Part shown: positions 10,161 through 21,689 of the stretch, piece after piece
How the letters are laid out: each line of letters begins with the position of its first letter
Numbering within the stretch: the stretch's first letter is position 1
Assembly (NCBI GenBank): GCA_024449915.1
Contig: JAMZAV010004606.1
Location: forward strand, 1 to 64,000
Reading direction: 5' to 3'
Origin: Sweltsa coloradensis
Lineage: Eukaryota; Arthropoda; Insecta; Plecoptera; Chloroperlidae
DNA: 64,000 nucleotides
Position numbers and translations under genes: made by a program
Notes under the pieces: model-generated
What the model was told of the DNA's origin: nothing
What the model saw: the letters and a program-made list of their open reading frames with translations, nothing else
Databases searched by the model: none

Positions 10161-11640
10161 GTGGATTTATTTATTTATTTATTTATTTATTTAATTTATT
10201 ACATAATAATGGTATAAATATTACTATTATTACTGATTAATGCTGGTGGAACAGGTGTTGTAAAACCCTCTAAATATATCTTTACATAACATATTCAGAA
10301 CAACTTAAAATATTGATAATATAACGTGTATTTCGCAGTTGTATTACTATAATGAATGACTAGCACCCACTGCTCTAGTCCCTAGTGTGTATGCAGTTTT
10401 TTTACACGTTTATTTTCCGAATATCTGAGGTCTAAATAGGTGTCATATTGTAAACAGCCACTATTCCTCAGGTCCCAGCTCACAAAGCTTCGCAGTAATG
10501 TGTGCCCTGTCATTCATATTTGTTTTTCTCGTTGTAGGGCTCATACATACACTGCAAGATATTGTGTTTGTTTATTGTAGATACAAGTGCTCGCAATGGT
10601 AATTTAAAAACGTTTGATGATGACTAGCTTCAGAACCCTTTCTTTCCCCCCACACACAATTCTCCCATCATGTGTTTAGAACTCTCTCGCGTTTTTTAAA
10701 TTTAATATTATAATATTAATAACATTATTTATTTTATTTAATTTATTTTATTTATTTATTTGATGATGCTTGAGACACTCATAGCAATATTTTAAATGGT
10801 ACGGCTTAACCGAATGTTGCAAAGTCAGAACAGATCTGACAAGGATATGCAAGAAATACATTACCCGGAGATATTGGTATAAAAAATGGTTTTTGTTTCT
10901 GAACTTGTCTTGCATGTGTAGGATCTTGCGCTGGTAGTAACGGTTGTCTATCCGTGAATTTGGGCCTTAACTCAGGAAAAAATGCATCATAAGCGAAATG
11001 GGTTTTCAATTGATTAAGAAAGAACATAATCAGCCACAAACATCCCCTTCATTCCGTATAGAGGGTGAGTGGGCGACGCTGGAGCTTGGCCCAACCAATG
11101 TGCGCGCTCAGGTGTTAACGATTGCAGCTGAACGTTTGGATAATATATCATCACCAAATTTTGCATAATATTAATAGAGTTTCCACTTATATTGTAACCA
11201 CATTTGTTTGCCAAGAATAAACATTAAAAACTTAAGGCGAGAAGTATGTACAAAACGTGAAAACTGACAAAACCCTGATGATGGTGCGTGTGAAATCCAG
11301 TCGAAACATCGGTCATGACATAAACGAAACGTCATGTTGTTGTATGAATGCTGCCTTTGACGCGTAAGATTGGAGTGTTGTCCGCGAAATACCGGGTGAG
11401 TGCAGGAGAGTGTTGTAAGAGTAAAGGACATGTTCTATACGACCCTGGATTTACACACGACGCAATAGTGTAACGCTGTACATAAACGTTTATAGGCGAT
11501 CCACGGTCTTGACTCGTAAAACTTTAGTTACTATGCGACATCCTATAGAAAGTACGTTGTTTTGTGTTGTAGTATAATTTTTTTGCAATTTTCCATTAAA
11601 TTTAAAACAGTTTTAAGATGATTTCTGTCATAGTATTTTA
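10161..11640. other. intron sequence, mostly unrecognised, with two (ATTT)n tracts
   Basis: (ATTT)n lies near 10164-10195 and 10725-10762. At about 11270-11330, CTGATGATGGTGCG..CGAAACATCGG resembles the word often seen near the 3' end of Penelope-like elements, but I see no reverse transcriptase or GIY-YIG reading frame, so I do not call one. The frames at 10806-11431 on the minus strand are unrecognised. Confidence 0.4.
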
Positions 11641-11647
11641 TAATAAC

Positions 11648-12436
11648 TAGAAAAACGCTTAAAGTCCCGCTGCGTTGATGATGAGCTTTTTTTTGTAAGT
11701 TTTGATTTGGCGTGGGACTCACTTTTTTCTTTGCAAGGCTTTGTGAAAGCTTGTAGTTGAATTGTTGTCATCTTCCATTGTTACTCTCTTTTGTTATAAT
11801 ACCTAAAAAAACTCATATAAAACCTTTATTCTTGATTCTGGCTACTTTTTCAACTTTTTCTTTCAAAAAGCAAAACATAAACCATTAACTTAATTCCATC
11901 GGGTGAAATATGAACGTTGTGCCCCACCCCGTTTTGGTCAGATCGGCCCCAAATGTCACGAAAATATCTGCAACGTAAAATCGGAAAAAAAATCGTAAAT
12001 GTACGTTACTGTTATGGATTTATGTTTAACTTTTTCAACTTTTTTTTTCACAAGGTACTACATAACTATAACCTTAAGGTCCATGTAAATATGAACTTTG
12101 TAGCCCTCACCCGTTTGTCAGAATCCGGCCCAAATGCCAACGAAAATATACGCACTAAAATCGAAAAGAAACCGTAAAAGTGCGATATTCATGAGCAATT
12201 TTTATCGATGTACCCAAAACGTGGCAAGTCTAAGTTCAGAGTATTCGAAGGTCCCCTTTAATTTTTGATCAGATCGCTAAAGCGTTTGGCCCGGAATCGT
12301 GCGAACAGTAAACAGACAAAAAAACAAACAAAACAAAAACACAAAAAAACATTGGATCTAAATTTTTTGAGGGGTCCAGTGAAATTGAAGTGTTTCGTTC
12401 ACGGGGGGGGGGGGCTCGCTACGCTCATCAATAACG
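11648..12436 (+). mobile_element. GATGAGCG element, subtype b, copy 4
   Basis: The left end CTAGAAAAACGCTTAAAGTC, CCGCTGCGTTGATGATGAGC is followed by GGACTCACTTTTTTCTTTGC. This is then shared with 57345-57912: CTTTTTCTTTCAAAAAGCAA, CCATGTAAATATGAACTTTG, CCCGTTTGTC and ACGAAAATAT. The right end has TTCGAAGGTCCCCTTTAA, GTGCGAACAG, CATTGGATCTAAATTTTTTG and GGGCTCGCTACGCTCAT. It differs from the main type in the internal sequence but keeps the same termini. Confidence 0.75.
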
Positions 12437-12607
12437 TTCTTTTATTTATCGTATTCCAATCAGTTTATAAGAATCGGATTTACAGACAGGAATATTTAAA
12501 CAGAACCAATGGCCCATAAGCAGACAAATACTGATAGTAGTTTCACAACGTTTGAAAAAGTATGTAGCCTAACACTTTTTTTTATTGAATCAATCAGAAA
12601 ATAACCA

Positions 12608-12724
12608 AATCCATCCCAGCGGGGTATCGACCCCGATCTCATCGATTGCACGTCGATAGCTTAGGGGTAAAGCATTCGCCGGCAATCGGGAGACCGTGTT
12701 TCATACCCCGCTGGGATGGTACTT
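12608..12724. repeat. inverted pair of tRNA-like 3' halves (palindrome)
   Basis: CCATCCCAGCGGGGTATCGA at the left and CATACCCCGCTGGGATGG at the right are mutual reverse complements. On the plus strand, 12655-12722 looks like a tRNA: TAGCTTAGGGGTAAAGC resembles an A box and GTTTCATACCCC a decayed B box. On the minus strand, GGTCGATACCCC gives a better B box. I read it as two head-to-head fragments of a tRNA or tRNA-derived SINE. It is probably not functional. Confidence 0.6.
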
Positions 12725-12859
12725 GTAATTTCTGTATTGATTTTCCATAAAAACAATAACACCTCCGGGAGTATTTCCCGACGCAATGACAATAGAAAAC
12801 AACAAAGTTTCTTTCTTTATAATCTACAAACAACACAAATAATACATACATTACTAATT

Positions 12860-13658
12860 GGAATGAGCGTAGCTAAGCGGAGCGAGCAAAGCGAAGTACC
12901 ATTCACTACACTGGAGAAAAAATCCGGAATGTTTTTTTTTTGTCTTTTTTTCTGTATTATTGTGGTGTTTGTCAAGCACGATTCCGGCTAAACCGATACT
13001 CCCAATTGGGCAATAAAATTTTCTGGAGACCTACAAAAATCTCTGAACTTAGACTTCTGCCGAAGTTTTTAAACGCAATCAAAAATTTTTCTCGTGCAAA
13101 TCGCAATTTTTAACGATTTGTTTTCGATTTTTTTTAATTTCTTTTCTTCGACTTATAACACCTACATGCTTTATATCGATTTTAATGAGTTTTTCCACAG
13201 AACCATAATTTTTTATTGAATTAAGGATATTTGTGTGAAAGTTGGAGCGCAATCGAAAATGATTTCTCATGAAAATCGACTATTTTACGGGTTGTTTTTC
13301 ATTTCAAAACATTCTTTGACTTATAACCCTACATGCTTTAAACCGATTGTAATATTTTTTCACAGAACCTTAGTTTTATGAATTAATCTATTCATGTGAA
13401 ATTTGAGCGCAATCGAATATTATTTCTTTGTGAAGAATCGCAATAATTCAGTTTTTTGTCTTTTTTTAAATTACGATTAATTTAAAAAAAAAAGTTTTAA
13501 TAATTTTTATTTAATTTTAATTATTTTTAAAAAAATCCTGCACTTAGTATGATTTTTTTCACAGAACAACAGCACAAAATCCCCGGTAAACACATAACAG
13601 CTCAATGCATACCATTTCGCTCATCCAACCACTGCGGCGGGACTTAAGCGTTTCCTAT
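12860..13658 (-). mobile_element. GATGAGCG element, copy 5
   Basis: On the plus strand it begins GGAATGAGCGTAGCTAAGCG and CACTACACTGGAGAAAAAAT and ends CGCTCATCCAACCACTGCGG, CGGGACTTAAGCGTTTCCTA. Internal units carry CGACTTATAACACCTACATG and GAGCGCAATCGAAAAT. It is complete at both ends. Confidence 0.85.
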
Positions 13659-13765
13659 TTAAACATCAGGCAGCTCTCTGCGAATGAAGAATTGATGAAT
13701 GAATTGTTTTGGGAAGTTCAATAAATAATGATTGTCTTTTATTGGTTAAGTGATGATGTTTAATT

Positions 13766-14560
13766 GGATGAGCGTAGCGAGTGAAGCGAGATTCCATTTC
13801 ACTACACTGGAGAAAAAAATCCGGAATGTTTTTTTTTTTCCCTTTTTTTCTGTATTTTGTGTGTTTGTCAGCACGATTTCCCGGCCTAAACCGATACTCC
13901 ATTGCAATGAAATTTTCTGGAACCTGCGAATCTCTAAACTTAGACTGACACGTTTTTTGAGCGCAGGTCGAAAATCATTTTTCTCATGAAAATTCGCATT
14001 TGTACAATTTTGTTCGATTTAAAAAAAAAATTCTTCTACTATAACACACATCTTTAATCCGATGTTTAATGAAGTTTTTACAGAACCATAATTTATGAAT
14101 TAAAGATATTTGTGTGGAAATTTGACGCAATACGAAAATTCATTTCTCATGAAATCGAAATTTTACGGGTTTTTTTTTTTTTTTCTATTTCAAAACAATT
14201 CTTTGACTTATAACACTACATGCTTTAAACCGATTGTAAATATTTGTTTTCACAGAACCTTAGTTTATGAATTAATTATATTCGTGTGAAATTTGAACGC
14301 AAATAGAAATAATTATTTTTTTATGACAATCGCAATTTTAAACGATTTTTTTTTCTTTTTACAATAAACGATTACTTAAAGAAAATTTAAAATACAGTTC
14401 ATTTTTGTATTTTATTTTAAATTAATTTTAAAAATCTTTCAACTAGTTTATGATTTTTTTCACAGAACACAGAAAATATCCGCATAACCATGGCAGCTCA
14501 ATGCACCAATTACGCTCACCCAACAACGCGGCGGGACTTAAGCGTTTCCCTAGTTGTTAT
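13766..14560 (-). mobile_element. GATGAGCG element, copy 6
   Basis: It begins TTGGATGAGCGTAGCGAGTG with CACTACACTGGAGAAAAAAA and ends CTCACCCAACAACGCGGCGG, GACTTAAGCGTTTCCCTAG. It is separated from copy 5 by about 108 bp, in the same orientation. Three to four internal ~180-bp units. Confidence 0.85.
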
Positions 14561-14579
14561 AGATATAGAGTGAAATATT

Positions 14580-15190
14580 TTTGGATGAGCGTAGCGAAGC
14601 GAATCGAAGATTCTATTTTACTACACTGGAGAAAAAAAATCCTGAAATGTTTTCCTTTCTTTCTCTTTTTGTATTTTTGTCCGTTGTTAACACGATTCGC
14701 TAACCAATACTCCATTGCGATGAAATTTCTGAAGACCTTTGAATCTCGAATTTAGACTGCCACGATTTTGAACGCAATAAAAAAAATTTATTTCTTATTA
14801 ATCGCAATTTATGATTTTTCGATTTTTAAGAAACTTTCTTAGACTATACGCTACATTCTTTTTTTCCGATGTAATTTTTTATTTTCACAGAACCTTTATT
14901 TTATTAATTGATATATTCATGTGAAAATTTGAGCGTAAATCGAAGAAATTATTTCTCATGAAATCGCAATTTTACGATCTTTTTTAATTTTTAACATTCC
15001 TTCGACTTATAAACACCTAGAAGGGTGCTTTATCCGATTGTGATGGCTTTTTTCACGAGAACCTTTTTAGTTTATAAATTAATATATGACTGTGAAATTT
15101 GAGGGTAATCAATATATAATTTCTCATAAAAATCGCAATTTTTACGCTTTTTTTTTTTTCGTTTTTAATTTTTACGCTCAACCACACAGC
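14580..15190 (-). mobile_element. GATGAGCG element, copy 7 (outer end shortened)
   Basis: It starts TTGGATGAGCGTAGCGAAGC, then CTACACTGGAGAAAAAAAAT. Internal units follow to TTTTTACGCTCAACCACACA. The AACGCGGCGGGACTTAAG end is lost or replaced. With copies 5 and 6 it makes three head-to-tail elements within 2.4 kb. Confidence 0.8.
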
Positions 15191-15280
15191 CTGAAATCCA
15201 AGCAATGCAATACAGTAAATCTTAAGTGTAAGAACGCAGTATATAATTAAACGTTTAAACTGACCACTTTATTCCTAAAC

Positions 15281-15452
15281 TAGGAAAACGCCAGAGTCGT
15301 TTTTAGAACGAGTGAGCAGGCCATGGTGTTGAGTACCTGGGTAACATTTAAGAATGGGGAAGAAATACCGCATGCTAGCTAGATCAGCCCTGGTATAGGT
15401 GAGGAAAGGGATGTTCCCGGTACTCACCATGGCTTGCTCATCTCGTCTAATT
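15281..15452. mobile_element. CTAGG-MITE
   Basis: The left end ACTAGGAAAACGCCAGAGTC, GAACGAGTGAGCAGGCCATG, GTTGAGTACC is mirrored at the right by GGTACTCACCATGGCTTGCT, CATCTCGTCTAA. The final CGACTTTGGCGTTTCCTAG is missing from the right end. Confidence 0.75.
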
Positions 15453-16064
15453 TATTCATACGTGTAAACGTAAAGGCATGCTACAAAGCATCCAAGCAAC
15501 ATTAAATGGTTATCAGGGAGGCCCTAATTTAACGCGATTCTTCACATGTCAAGTTTCTTGTTTACTGCATGTGTGTTCATTAAAAATAGTAAAATAAAGA
15601 ATGATGAGGTACAGAGAGCGACTTATTTTTTGTACTTTCAATTAATTGAAAGTTTACAAATAATATATATATATCATATATACATACATTTTGAATGATT
15701 AGTGTTATTTGGTGTTCCAGTGAATGATCGATGAAGGTGGAGTTTTACCTCGATCACCATTTACTTCCCGCTGGAAGTTTCGATAGAAACACCCGTTCCA
15801 TTAGAGATGAATAATGAAAACCGGCGCATAAATTAGAATCATATAGTTTTCCTCCAAATTTTTCTGACCACTATGTTGCCTCCTCAAAAATTATTTTTAA
15901 ATTAATTTGATTATGTATATCACAGCAGATTTTTCTTTCATACCGGAACATCAATTTTTGTTGCGGTTTTGATTTTCGTTATACACCTCCGTGGTGTAAT
16001 CGTTAATAACAAATGAAAAGACTATTTATCGCAATGAATATAAAATTTGCTGAAGTGTTATGAC
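15453..16064. other. intron sequence with nothing recognised
   Basis: AT-rich, with a short AT microsatellite near 15663-15685. Confidence 0.5.
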
Positions 16065-16625
16065 TAGTGATCGCAGCGAACGAGTCTACAGCCAAGTCGC
16101 ACGGGTCTTGATCGTAAATATTTGGTCTGTACATGCCTTGTTTTTTTGTTTGGTCCCATACGGCCGAACGATTAAACAAATTAAATCGAAATTGTACCAG
16201 ACATCCGGTAGCAATAAACTTAGAACTGCAGCCAAATGATCAAAATCCGATGTGATTTAAACCCTCTACAAGAAATAACAGAATTTAAAACATCGGCTGA
16301 AATGTGTAGGTTTTAATTTAACAACAATGCTTTTGTTCTGGAAAAATCATTTTTTATCGAATCAATTTTGAAGAGGCGGTGATCAAGGTGTACGATCTCA
16401 CACCTCAAATACCCAAAATTCGCAGGGAGATTGAGTAACCCTTGCAATATATACACGTATTTGGTACTGGCTGTTTTCCCCATGCATTTCAAAATATGTT
16501 CATATTTTTTTTTTTAAAGCACAATCCAAAATAAAAAGTCTATCCCGATTGTTGTTTGAACCCGGGTCCCTCACATTCCATTTTCGGGTAACAAGGCGGC
16601 CTTATTAACAACCTAGACTAGGAAA
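16065..16625 (-). mobile_element. tRNA-derived SINE (GGCCAAGG family), diverged minus-strand copy
   Basis: The minus strand shows, in order, a tRNA-like head with the B-box word CCGGGTTCAAAC, TTTTGAAATGCATGG, GAAAACAGCCAGTACCAAAT, ACGTGTATATATTGCAAGGG, TTACTCAATCTCC, GGATGTCTG and a terminal GACTCGTTCGCTGCGATCAC. This is the order of the array copies at 53.7-57 kb. Its head abuts the MITE at 16617, so the SINE-MITE pairing is kept in this much older copy. Confidence 0.75.
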
Positions 16626-16906
16626 ACGCTTAGGTCGTTGTCAGACACAGAGCGTGTTTTGAGATTCACGGAAATTTTGCTTTAAGTGTGATTGATTATA
16701 TTTCAGTTATTGATAGAGTATTTTGGTAAAGGGCGTCGTCAACGGTAAGGTCACATCCCACTGTGCCTATGAATTGCTATGGAGGATAGACTAATGCTGT
16801 CTAGATCCAGCTTTAGGAACGGGGAGGAAGGGAATGTTACCGGGTACTCAACACATGGCTCACTTCACTCATCTTTTACGACTTTGGCGTTTTCCCCTAG
16901 TTTATT
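16617..16906. mobile_element. CTAGG-MITE (long form)
   Basis: From CTAGGAAAACGCTTAGGTCG TTGTCAGACACAGAGCGTG to GTTACCGGGTACTCAACACA, TGGCTCACTTCACTCATC and ACGACTTTGGCGTTTTCCCC TAG. The middle (16670-16830) differs from the short copy at 40207-40394. Confidence 0.75.
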
Positions 16907-17395
16907 AGATAGCGAAGCGAAGACTTGCATTTCCACTTATCCCGAGAAAAATAGCTCGGGGTTATTATTTTTATTTATTTTTGTCTGTTTTGTTGCGCTC
17001 CCTACCGGGTAGACGGCATGCGATCTTGAAGGAAATGGAGGGGACCTTCGAAATCTCTGAGTGCTTAGATCTGCCATTTTTTTTGTGTAACATCGAAGAT
17101 ACTATTCCCTCTATGACATCGTGCTTTACGATTTATTTTCGATATTATGTGATAATTTTTCGTGATTTTTGACCCGCGACCGGCAAACTACTAACTGCCG
17201 ATCTTAATGAACTTTGTGGGAAACGTTTTTAAAAATCACTGAAAGTAGAATATGTTTATGGATGGGGAAACAATCGAAGGAGAAAAATATGTCTCATGGA
17301 AATCGTCTTTTAGGGGCAACGATAATCAAACCATTAAAGTCTCATCCAGCAACGCGGCTAGAAAAGCGTTTAGCGAAGCGTCCTAGTATTGTTTT
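16906..17395 (-). mobile_element. GATGAGCG element, short diverged copy 8
   Basis: Begins AGATAGCGAAGCGAAGACTT and CCCGAGAAAAATAGCTCGGG, continues TTCGAAATCTCTGAGTGCTT and ends GTCTCATCCAGCAACGCGGC then AAGCGTCCTAG. It is shortened to about 0.49 kb and strongly diverged. The frames across it carry no recognised protein. Confidence 0.65.
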
Positions 17396-17439
17396 ACCCG
17401 TGCGTTAATAAATAATTCTTACCAATATTAGGTGGATTG

Positions 17440-17960
17440 GGTGGCATCTAGGTTTTTAACTTTATTTTTGATTAAATGTAATTAACCCTTATTGTTTTAG
17501 TACGCACGGGAGGGATTCGGCGTTGATAATTTTTTGGTAGATTTTTTGCGCGTAGGTTTTTGAAGATTCATAACAAACGAAACGCTTTTTACATTGTCCG
17601 AAGTATGGCTAGTTTTTGTCTCCCTTGTCAGGTCTACATGTGACTTGGCAGTTATAGCACAGTTGGTAGAAACTTACATTGCAAAATTTAAATCACATGG
17701 GCATTAAATAATATATATATTTGACACAAGTTACAATAACAATGCAATATAATTATAATATTATTATGTAATCTTGTAACTAGGTTCAAAGAAATAGCGC
17801 GAGAGATTTGCTGCACAAAGAAATGGGGGAGGGTGGTCCATTCATGAAAGTTCTTGTTACTAAAATAGAACACAAGCATACCGTTAAAAATACCATGAGA
17901 GTTTACCTTTGGGGGCATCTACAAAATTACAAATAATCAAATTTGCATGTATGACCTCAC
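17440..17960 (+). repeat. dispersed repeat next to a GATGAGCG element, copy 2
   Basis: It shares GTATGGCTAGTTTTTGTCTC, AGGTCTACATGTGACTTGGC, AGTTATAGCACAGTTGG, GCGCGAGAGATTTGCTGCAC, AAAATACCATGAGAGTTTAC and AAATTTGCATGTATGACC with 4420-4985. Confidence 0.75.
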
Positions 17961-18689
17961 AACGATATCAAATGTGGACTGCAGGATCACAATGATATTG
18001 CGAAGCTCTGCGATCAGTGGCTCAAGAAGAACGAGGTCGGGCCGCCTTGCCTGTGGTCGTGGCAACAGTGTAAGTGCGAGCTGGCAACGAGTTGTTCTAT
18101 TTAGCACCTAGTTCAGGACCTCGGAATAATCGAAATAAACGCGTAAAGTGCAAACACACCAGAGCAACTTTGAGTGCACGTGTACATAACTGTTTTGATT
18201 TGAAAAAAAAACAACTGTGAACTGCAATAATATTTTATTGTTTTGATTGTTTTTTTTTGAGTCTTGTAAATGGCCCAGGGCATCGCTCTGCTATCGTAAA
18301 ATGACGAGGAAGCTAAAGGTAACATCTCGCAAAGATCAGCATGTCTAAGTAGCGGGTTATATCCCTCCCCGAAAGCCTAAGAGCGAGCTCTGCTGGACTA
18401 ATCGCCCTTCCCTTTGACGACCACACCGCGAACGACGACAATGACGACGAACGACAATGACGAACCACGACATGAAAACGCTTTTCCCTTTCACTCACCC
18501 TATACCCGTAACTGTTTCTAACTAGCATGGACCTTCCCCCGATATCCCCATAGGCTAGAGTAGCGCATCATGACCTAAAGTTGACTATACACTTTAAAAA
18601 TATCTACAGAAAATATGTTTTCTACATCGCTATATTGGCTTATGTTCTTCGTGCGTTACTAATTTTCAATTTCACTTGACCTATTAAAA
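17961..18689. other. intron sequence with nothing recognised
   Basis: Includes a GC-richer stretch at 17980-18080 and a CGACGA-rich patch at 18415-18470. I found no domain or repeat partner. Confidence 0.45.
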
Positions 18690-19322
18690 CACTCACTAGC
18701 TCGAGTGTTTTTTTTTTCTTCTGACTGTTCGCGCTACTTCTACCGGAAACTGCAATGCGATCTTAGAAATGTAAGGGGTCCTTCGAAATCTCTGAACTTA
18801 GACCTGCACGTTTTTGGGTAACAATCGAAGAAATATTTTCTCATGAATATTCGTATTTTTAACGATTTTTTTTCTATTTTGTAATGCGAAATTTTTCGTG
18901 CATTTGGGTCGTTTTTGACCAAACGGGTTGGGCTACAAATATCATATCTACATGGACATTAAGGTAATGGTGTGAAGTGCTTTTTTTTAAAATAAAAGGT
19001 GAAAAAGTTAGCCGGAATCCATAGAATAAAAGTTTTAATAATAAGTTTTTGAGGTGTTTATAATTAACAAGTAAACTATAGAACTTGACAAAAATCACCT
19101 ACAACGCGTACAAAAAGCAAATCTTACGCCCTCCATATAATACTTCTATAATTTAGTATGACCATAGCATTAATGCTTCATTGATAAAAATTGTCCTAAT
19201 TGAACATAATTACTTTGTAATTGACGTGAAAAGGTAAAGAGAACCTACGCATAGCTAAAAACTTACAAAAAGCTCATCCAATGCAACGCGACTTAAAAAG
19301 TGTACGTTAAAGCGGGCCTAGT
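18690..19322 (-). mobile_element. GATGAGCG element, subtype b, copy 9
   Basis: GGGTCCTTCGAAATCTCTGA, ACTTAGACCTGCACG, CAAACGGGTTGGGCTACAAA and CATGGACATTAAGGTAATGG are the complement of subtype b at 11648 and 57345. It ends AGCTCATCCAATGCAACGCG then GCGGGCCTAG near 19321. Confidence 0.65.
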
Positions 19323-20004
19323 TTAAACACATATAATCACAAAACCATGTACATTACACATTTTTACTAAATGCTTAATAAAAATAAATAAATAAATAAT
19401 AAAATAGTTAAATAAATAAATTGTATTTAGAGTATACCACTCTGTCCATAATTGAATTTCATTGGTGAACATAAACCAAAGTGACCGAGCCAACCCTGTA
19501 GGGCCCGCGCAATCGACAAGTGAAGCGATACTCCAACCAAAGATCTTTTTTTTTTATAGGAAATATAGCTATCAGTGTATGGCAGTGCCGAAAAACACGC
19601 CGCGGATCAACGCCAGAATCACAGGCCGATTCAACAACTCTGAAATTTATTAATGTGCGTCGTTGCTAGCCGGGCTTCCAAAGTCACCGTTTCAAAATTC
19701 CCAAGACAAGAAATGATGGACTTTAAGTGCCAATCAGAAGTTTAAAAACTTCTGATTTTGGCGGGAATCGAACCCTGTCCTTCGCATTGGAAATTAATCA
19801 AATACATGTATAATAAATAGGCTCATTTTGCAGATGAAGGGGCTATTAAAAAAATACCACATAATCTACGCATAATACTTCACGAAAAATGAACCGTTTC
19901 AAAAATAAATATTGTAGTGAGATTTTTTTTTTAAAAGAATTTTTTTTTTCCAATTTTTTGATATCATGAAATTTGCGAAAATTGACAATTTTGGTAAATT
20001 TCTT
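19323..20004. other. intron sequence with (AAAT)n, otherwise unrecognised
   Basis: (AAAT)n lies near 19378-19425. At about 19750-19790, GGCGGGAATCGAACCCTGTC reads on the minus strand as a possible decayed B box (GGTTCGATTCCC). No A box or tRNA fold is convincing. Confidence 0.4.
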
Positions 20005-20460
20005 TAAATCAGCTTGTACCGCCTTCTTGTTTTATTTCCCACATAGATACAAGAGCTCATACCAATCTAAAAATGGTCCTTTATACATCGTGCCTTGAAT
20101 CTGTGCACAATATACACCCAAACACGCAAAAATAGCATTCAAAATCACACCCCTTCTTGGTAATTCAGTGTCATTTTGACCGACCACTTGCCCAAAATAC
20201 AAAACAAAAATATCTGGAATTACCGAAAAGGCTATGATAGAGTACGTCAATTATGGAAAAATATTTTTTTGGATCAAAATTCTCCAAGGTCCGGGACATA
20301 AAGATCGTCCGCATAAGATCGTCCGCATATACCTACCTCGAAAAATCAAGTTTAACATTTTGTTTGGGTCCATGGTGGCCACAAATTTGTTTCTGATAGT
20401 TTCTAAATTCATAACTATTTTAACCTTAATGAAATGATTGTTTTGAGTTAAAAAAAAAAA
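20005..20460 (-). repeat. dispersed CCCCGTGACC repeat, inverted copy
   Basis: Matches 7203-7700 in reverse: ATCACACCCCTTCTTGGTAA, GACCACTTGCCCAAAATAC, TTGGATCAAAATTCTCCAAG and GTCCGGGACATAAAGATCG. A 12-bp word, ATAAGATCGTCC, is locally repeated near 20306-20320. Confidence 0.75.
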
Positions 20461-20702
20461 GAGCGGGTGAATCCCTTTAAGTCCTAAGGTAGTGTACACC
20501 GTTTGTTATTCACTCATTGGAATTGTTATTTTATCTGGTCAACAATATGTCAAGATTCAACCCTGAGTAATTTATGTTGTGTGAAAAATCTTATAGACCA
20601 TCTCTAGCGCGTATTCATCTCCTCCATAATAAAATATATCGCAGAAAGATATTATTTAATTATAATTTTAGTTAAGACAACTCAACTCAATTCTACCGAC
20701 AA

Positions 20703-20968
20703 TATTGACTTGGCGCGTAAGCGCTCGAACTTTGATCGGGAGGTCCCGAGTTCGAATCCCGTCGGCCGGCAAATCCTACTGAATGTTTTTTGCTTTTTCC
20801 GAGGTTTTCTCAGTCCGTTAAGGCAAAATGCAAGGATTGAGTCCTCTTAAAATAGCCCTCGGAACATTCCTTCACAATTGTCCTATCCGCAATATCACAT
20901 CGGGTTTAAATCTGATGTGTATACCTACAGCGGGTAGGCTATCCTACAAAAAACTAATTAATTTTAAT
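20703..20968 (+). mobile_element. tRNA-derived SINE, second family, copy 1
   Basis: The head (20703-20771) has the A-box-like TTGGCGCGTAAGCGC and a perfect B box, GAGTTCGAATCCC, 33 bp further on. The body has TTTTTCCGAGGTTTTCTC, GCAAGGATTGAGTCCTC, ACATTCCTTCACAATTGTCC, ATCTGATGTGTATA and CTACAGCGGGTAGGCTATCC TACAAAAA. The same order recurs at 24057-24335. A pol III-transcribed SINE is the best reading. The head is too altered to name its parent tRNA. Confidence 0.8.
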
Positions 20969-21047
20969 CAATATCCTGTATACCTCGGTCATCAATATAA
21001 ATTTATTTTACCTTTCGAGTGATTCCTTAAAGGAACTGTTTTACCCC

Positions 21048-21640
21048 TCAACTCAAAAATATCTTTCAATCAGGCTAACTAGTAATGAATTTGCAATTTA
21101 TTAGAAAAATTATTGGGTCCCATCCCGGCAAAAATCTCCCATAACAAATTACATGGACGATCTTAATGCCCCGTGACCTTGAAGCATTTTGAACAAAAAA
21201 ATATTGACGCATTTTTTGACGTATACTCTACAGCCCTTTTCTGTAAATCCTCTATATTTTGTTTTGTTATTTGGGCAAGTGGTTCGGTCAAAATACGCTG
21301 ATTACCAAGGAATAAGTGTGATTTTGGATGCTATATTTTCGTGTTTGTGTGTATACTTGTGCAAGTTTTCAAGAACACGATATTATAAGGGCCATTTAAT
21401 TGGTACGATGATCTTGATTACATAAACAAAAAGAAGCCGTTTAAAGCCGATTTAAGAAATTTCCTAAAACGCCAATATTCGCAAATTTCTGGATCAAACA
21501 TGAAAAATTCTTGTAAAATCACAGTTACAAAGATATAATTTTTCAACGGTTAATTTAGTGTATCATTATGATATATATTATGTGGTAAAAAAAAAAGAAA
21601 AACAAAAAAAAATGGGGAAATAGCCCTTTACATCATCATC
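21048..21640 (+). repeat. dispersed CCCCGTGACC repeat, copy 2
   Basis: Shares AGGCTAACTAGTAATG, AGAAAAATTATTGGGTCCCA, GACGATCTTAATGCCCCGTG, ATACTCTACAGCCC and GTGTGATTTTGGATGC with 7203-7700. Confidence 0.78.
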
Positions 21641-21689
21641 CCATACACTTCCTCTTTTCATTCCTAATCCATGAATTAATAGTTTGGAT

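Noticed and set aside
11240..11430. Possible Penelope-like element 3' end (CTGATGATGG..CGAAACATCGG)
   Set aside because: Only a short word fits and no reverse transcriptase or endonuclease frame is nearby.
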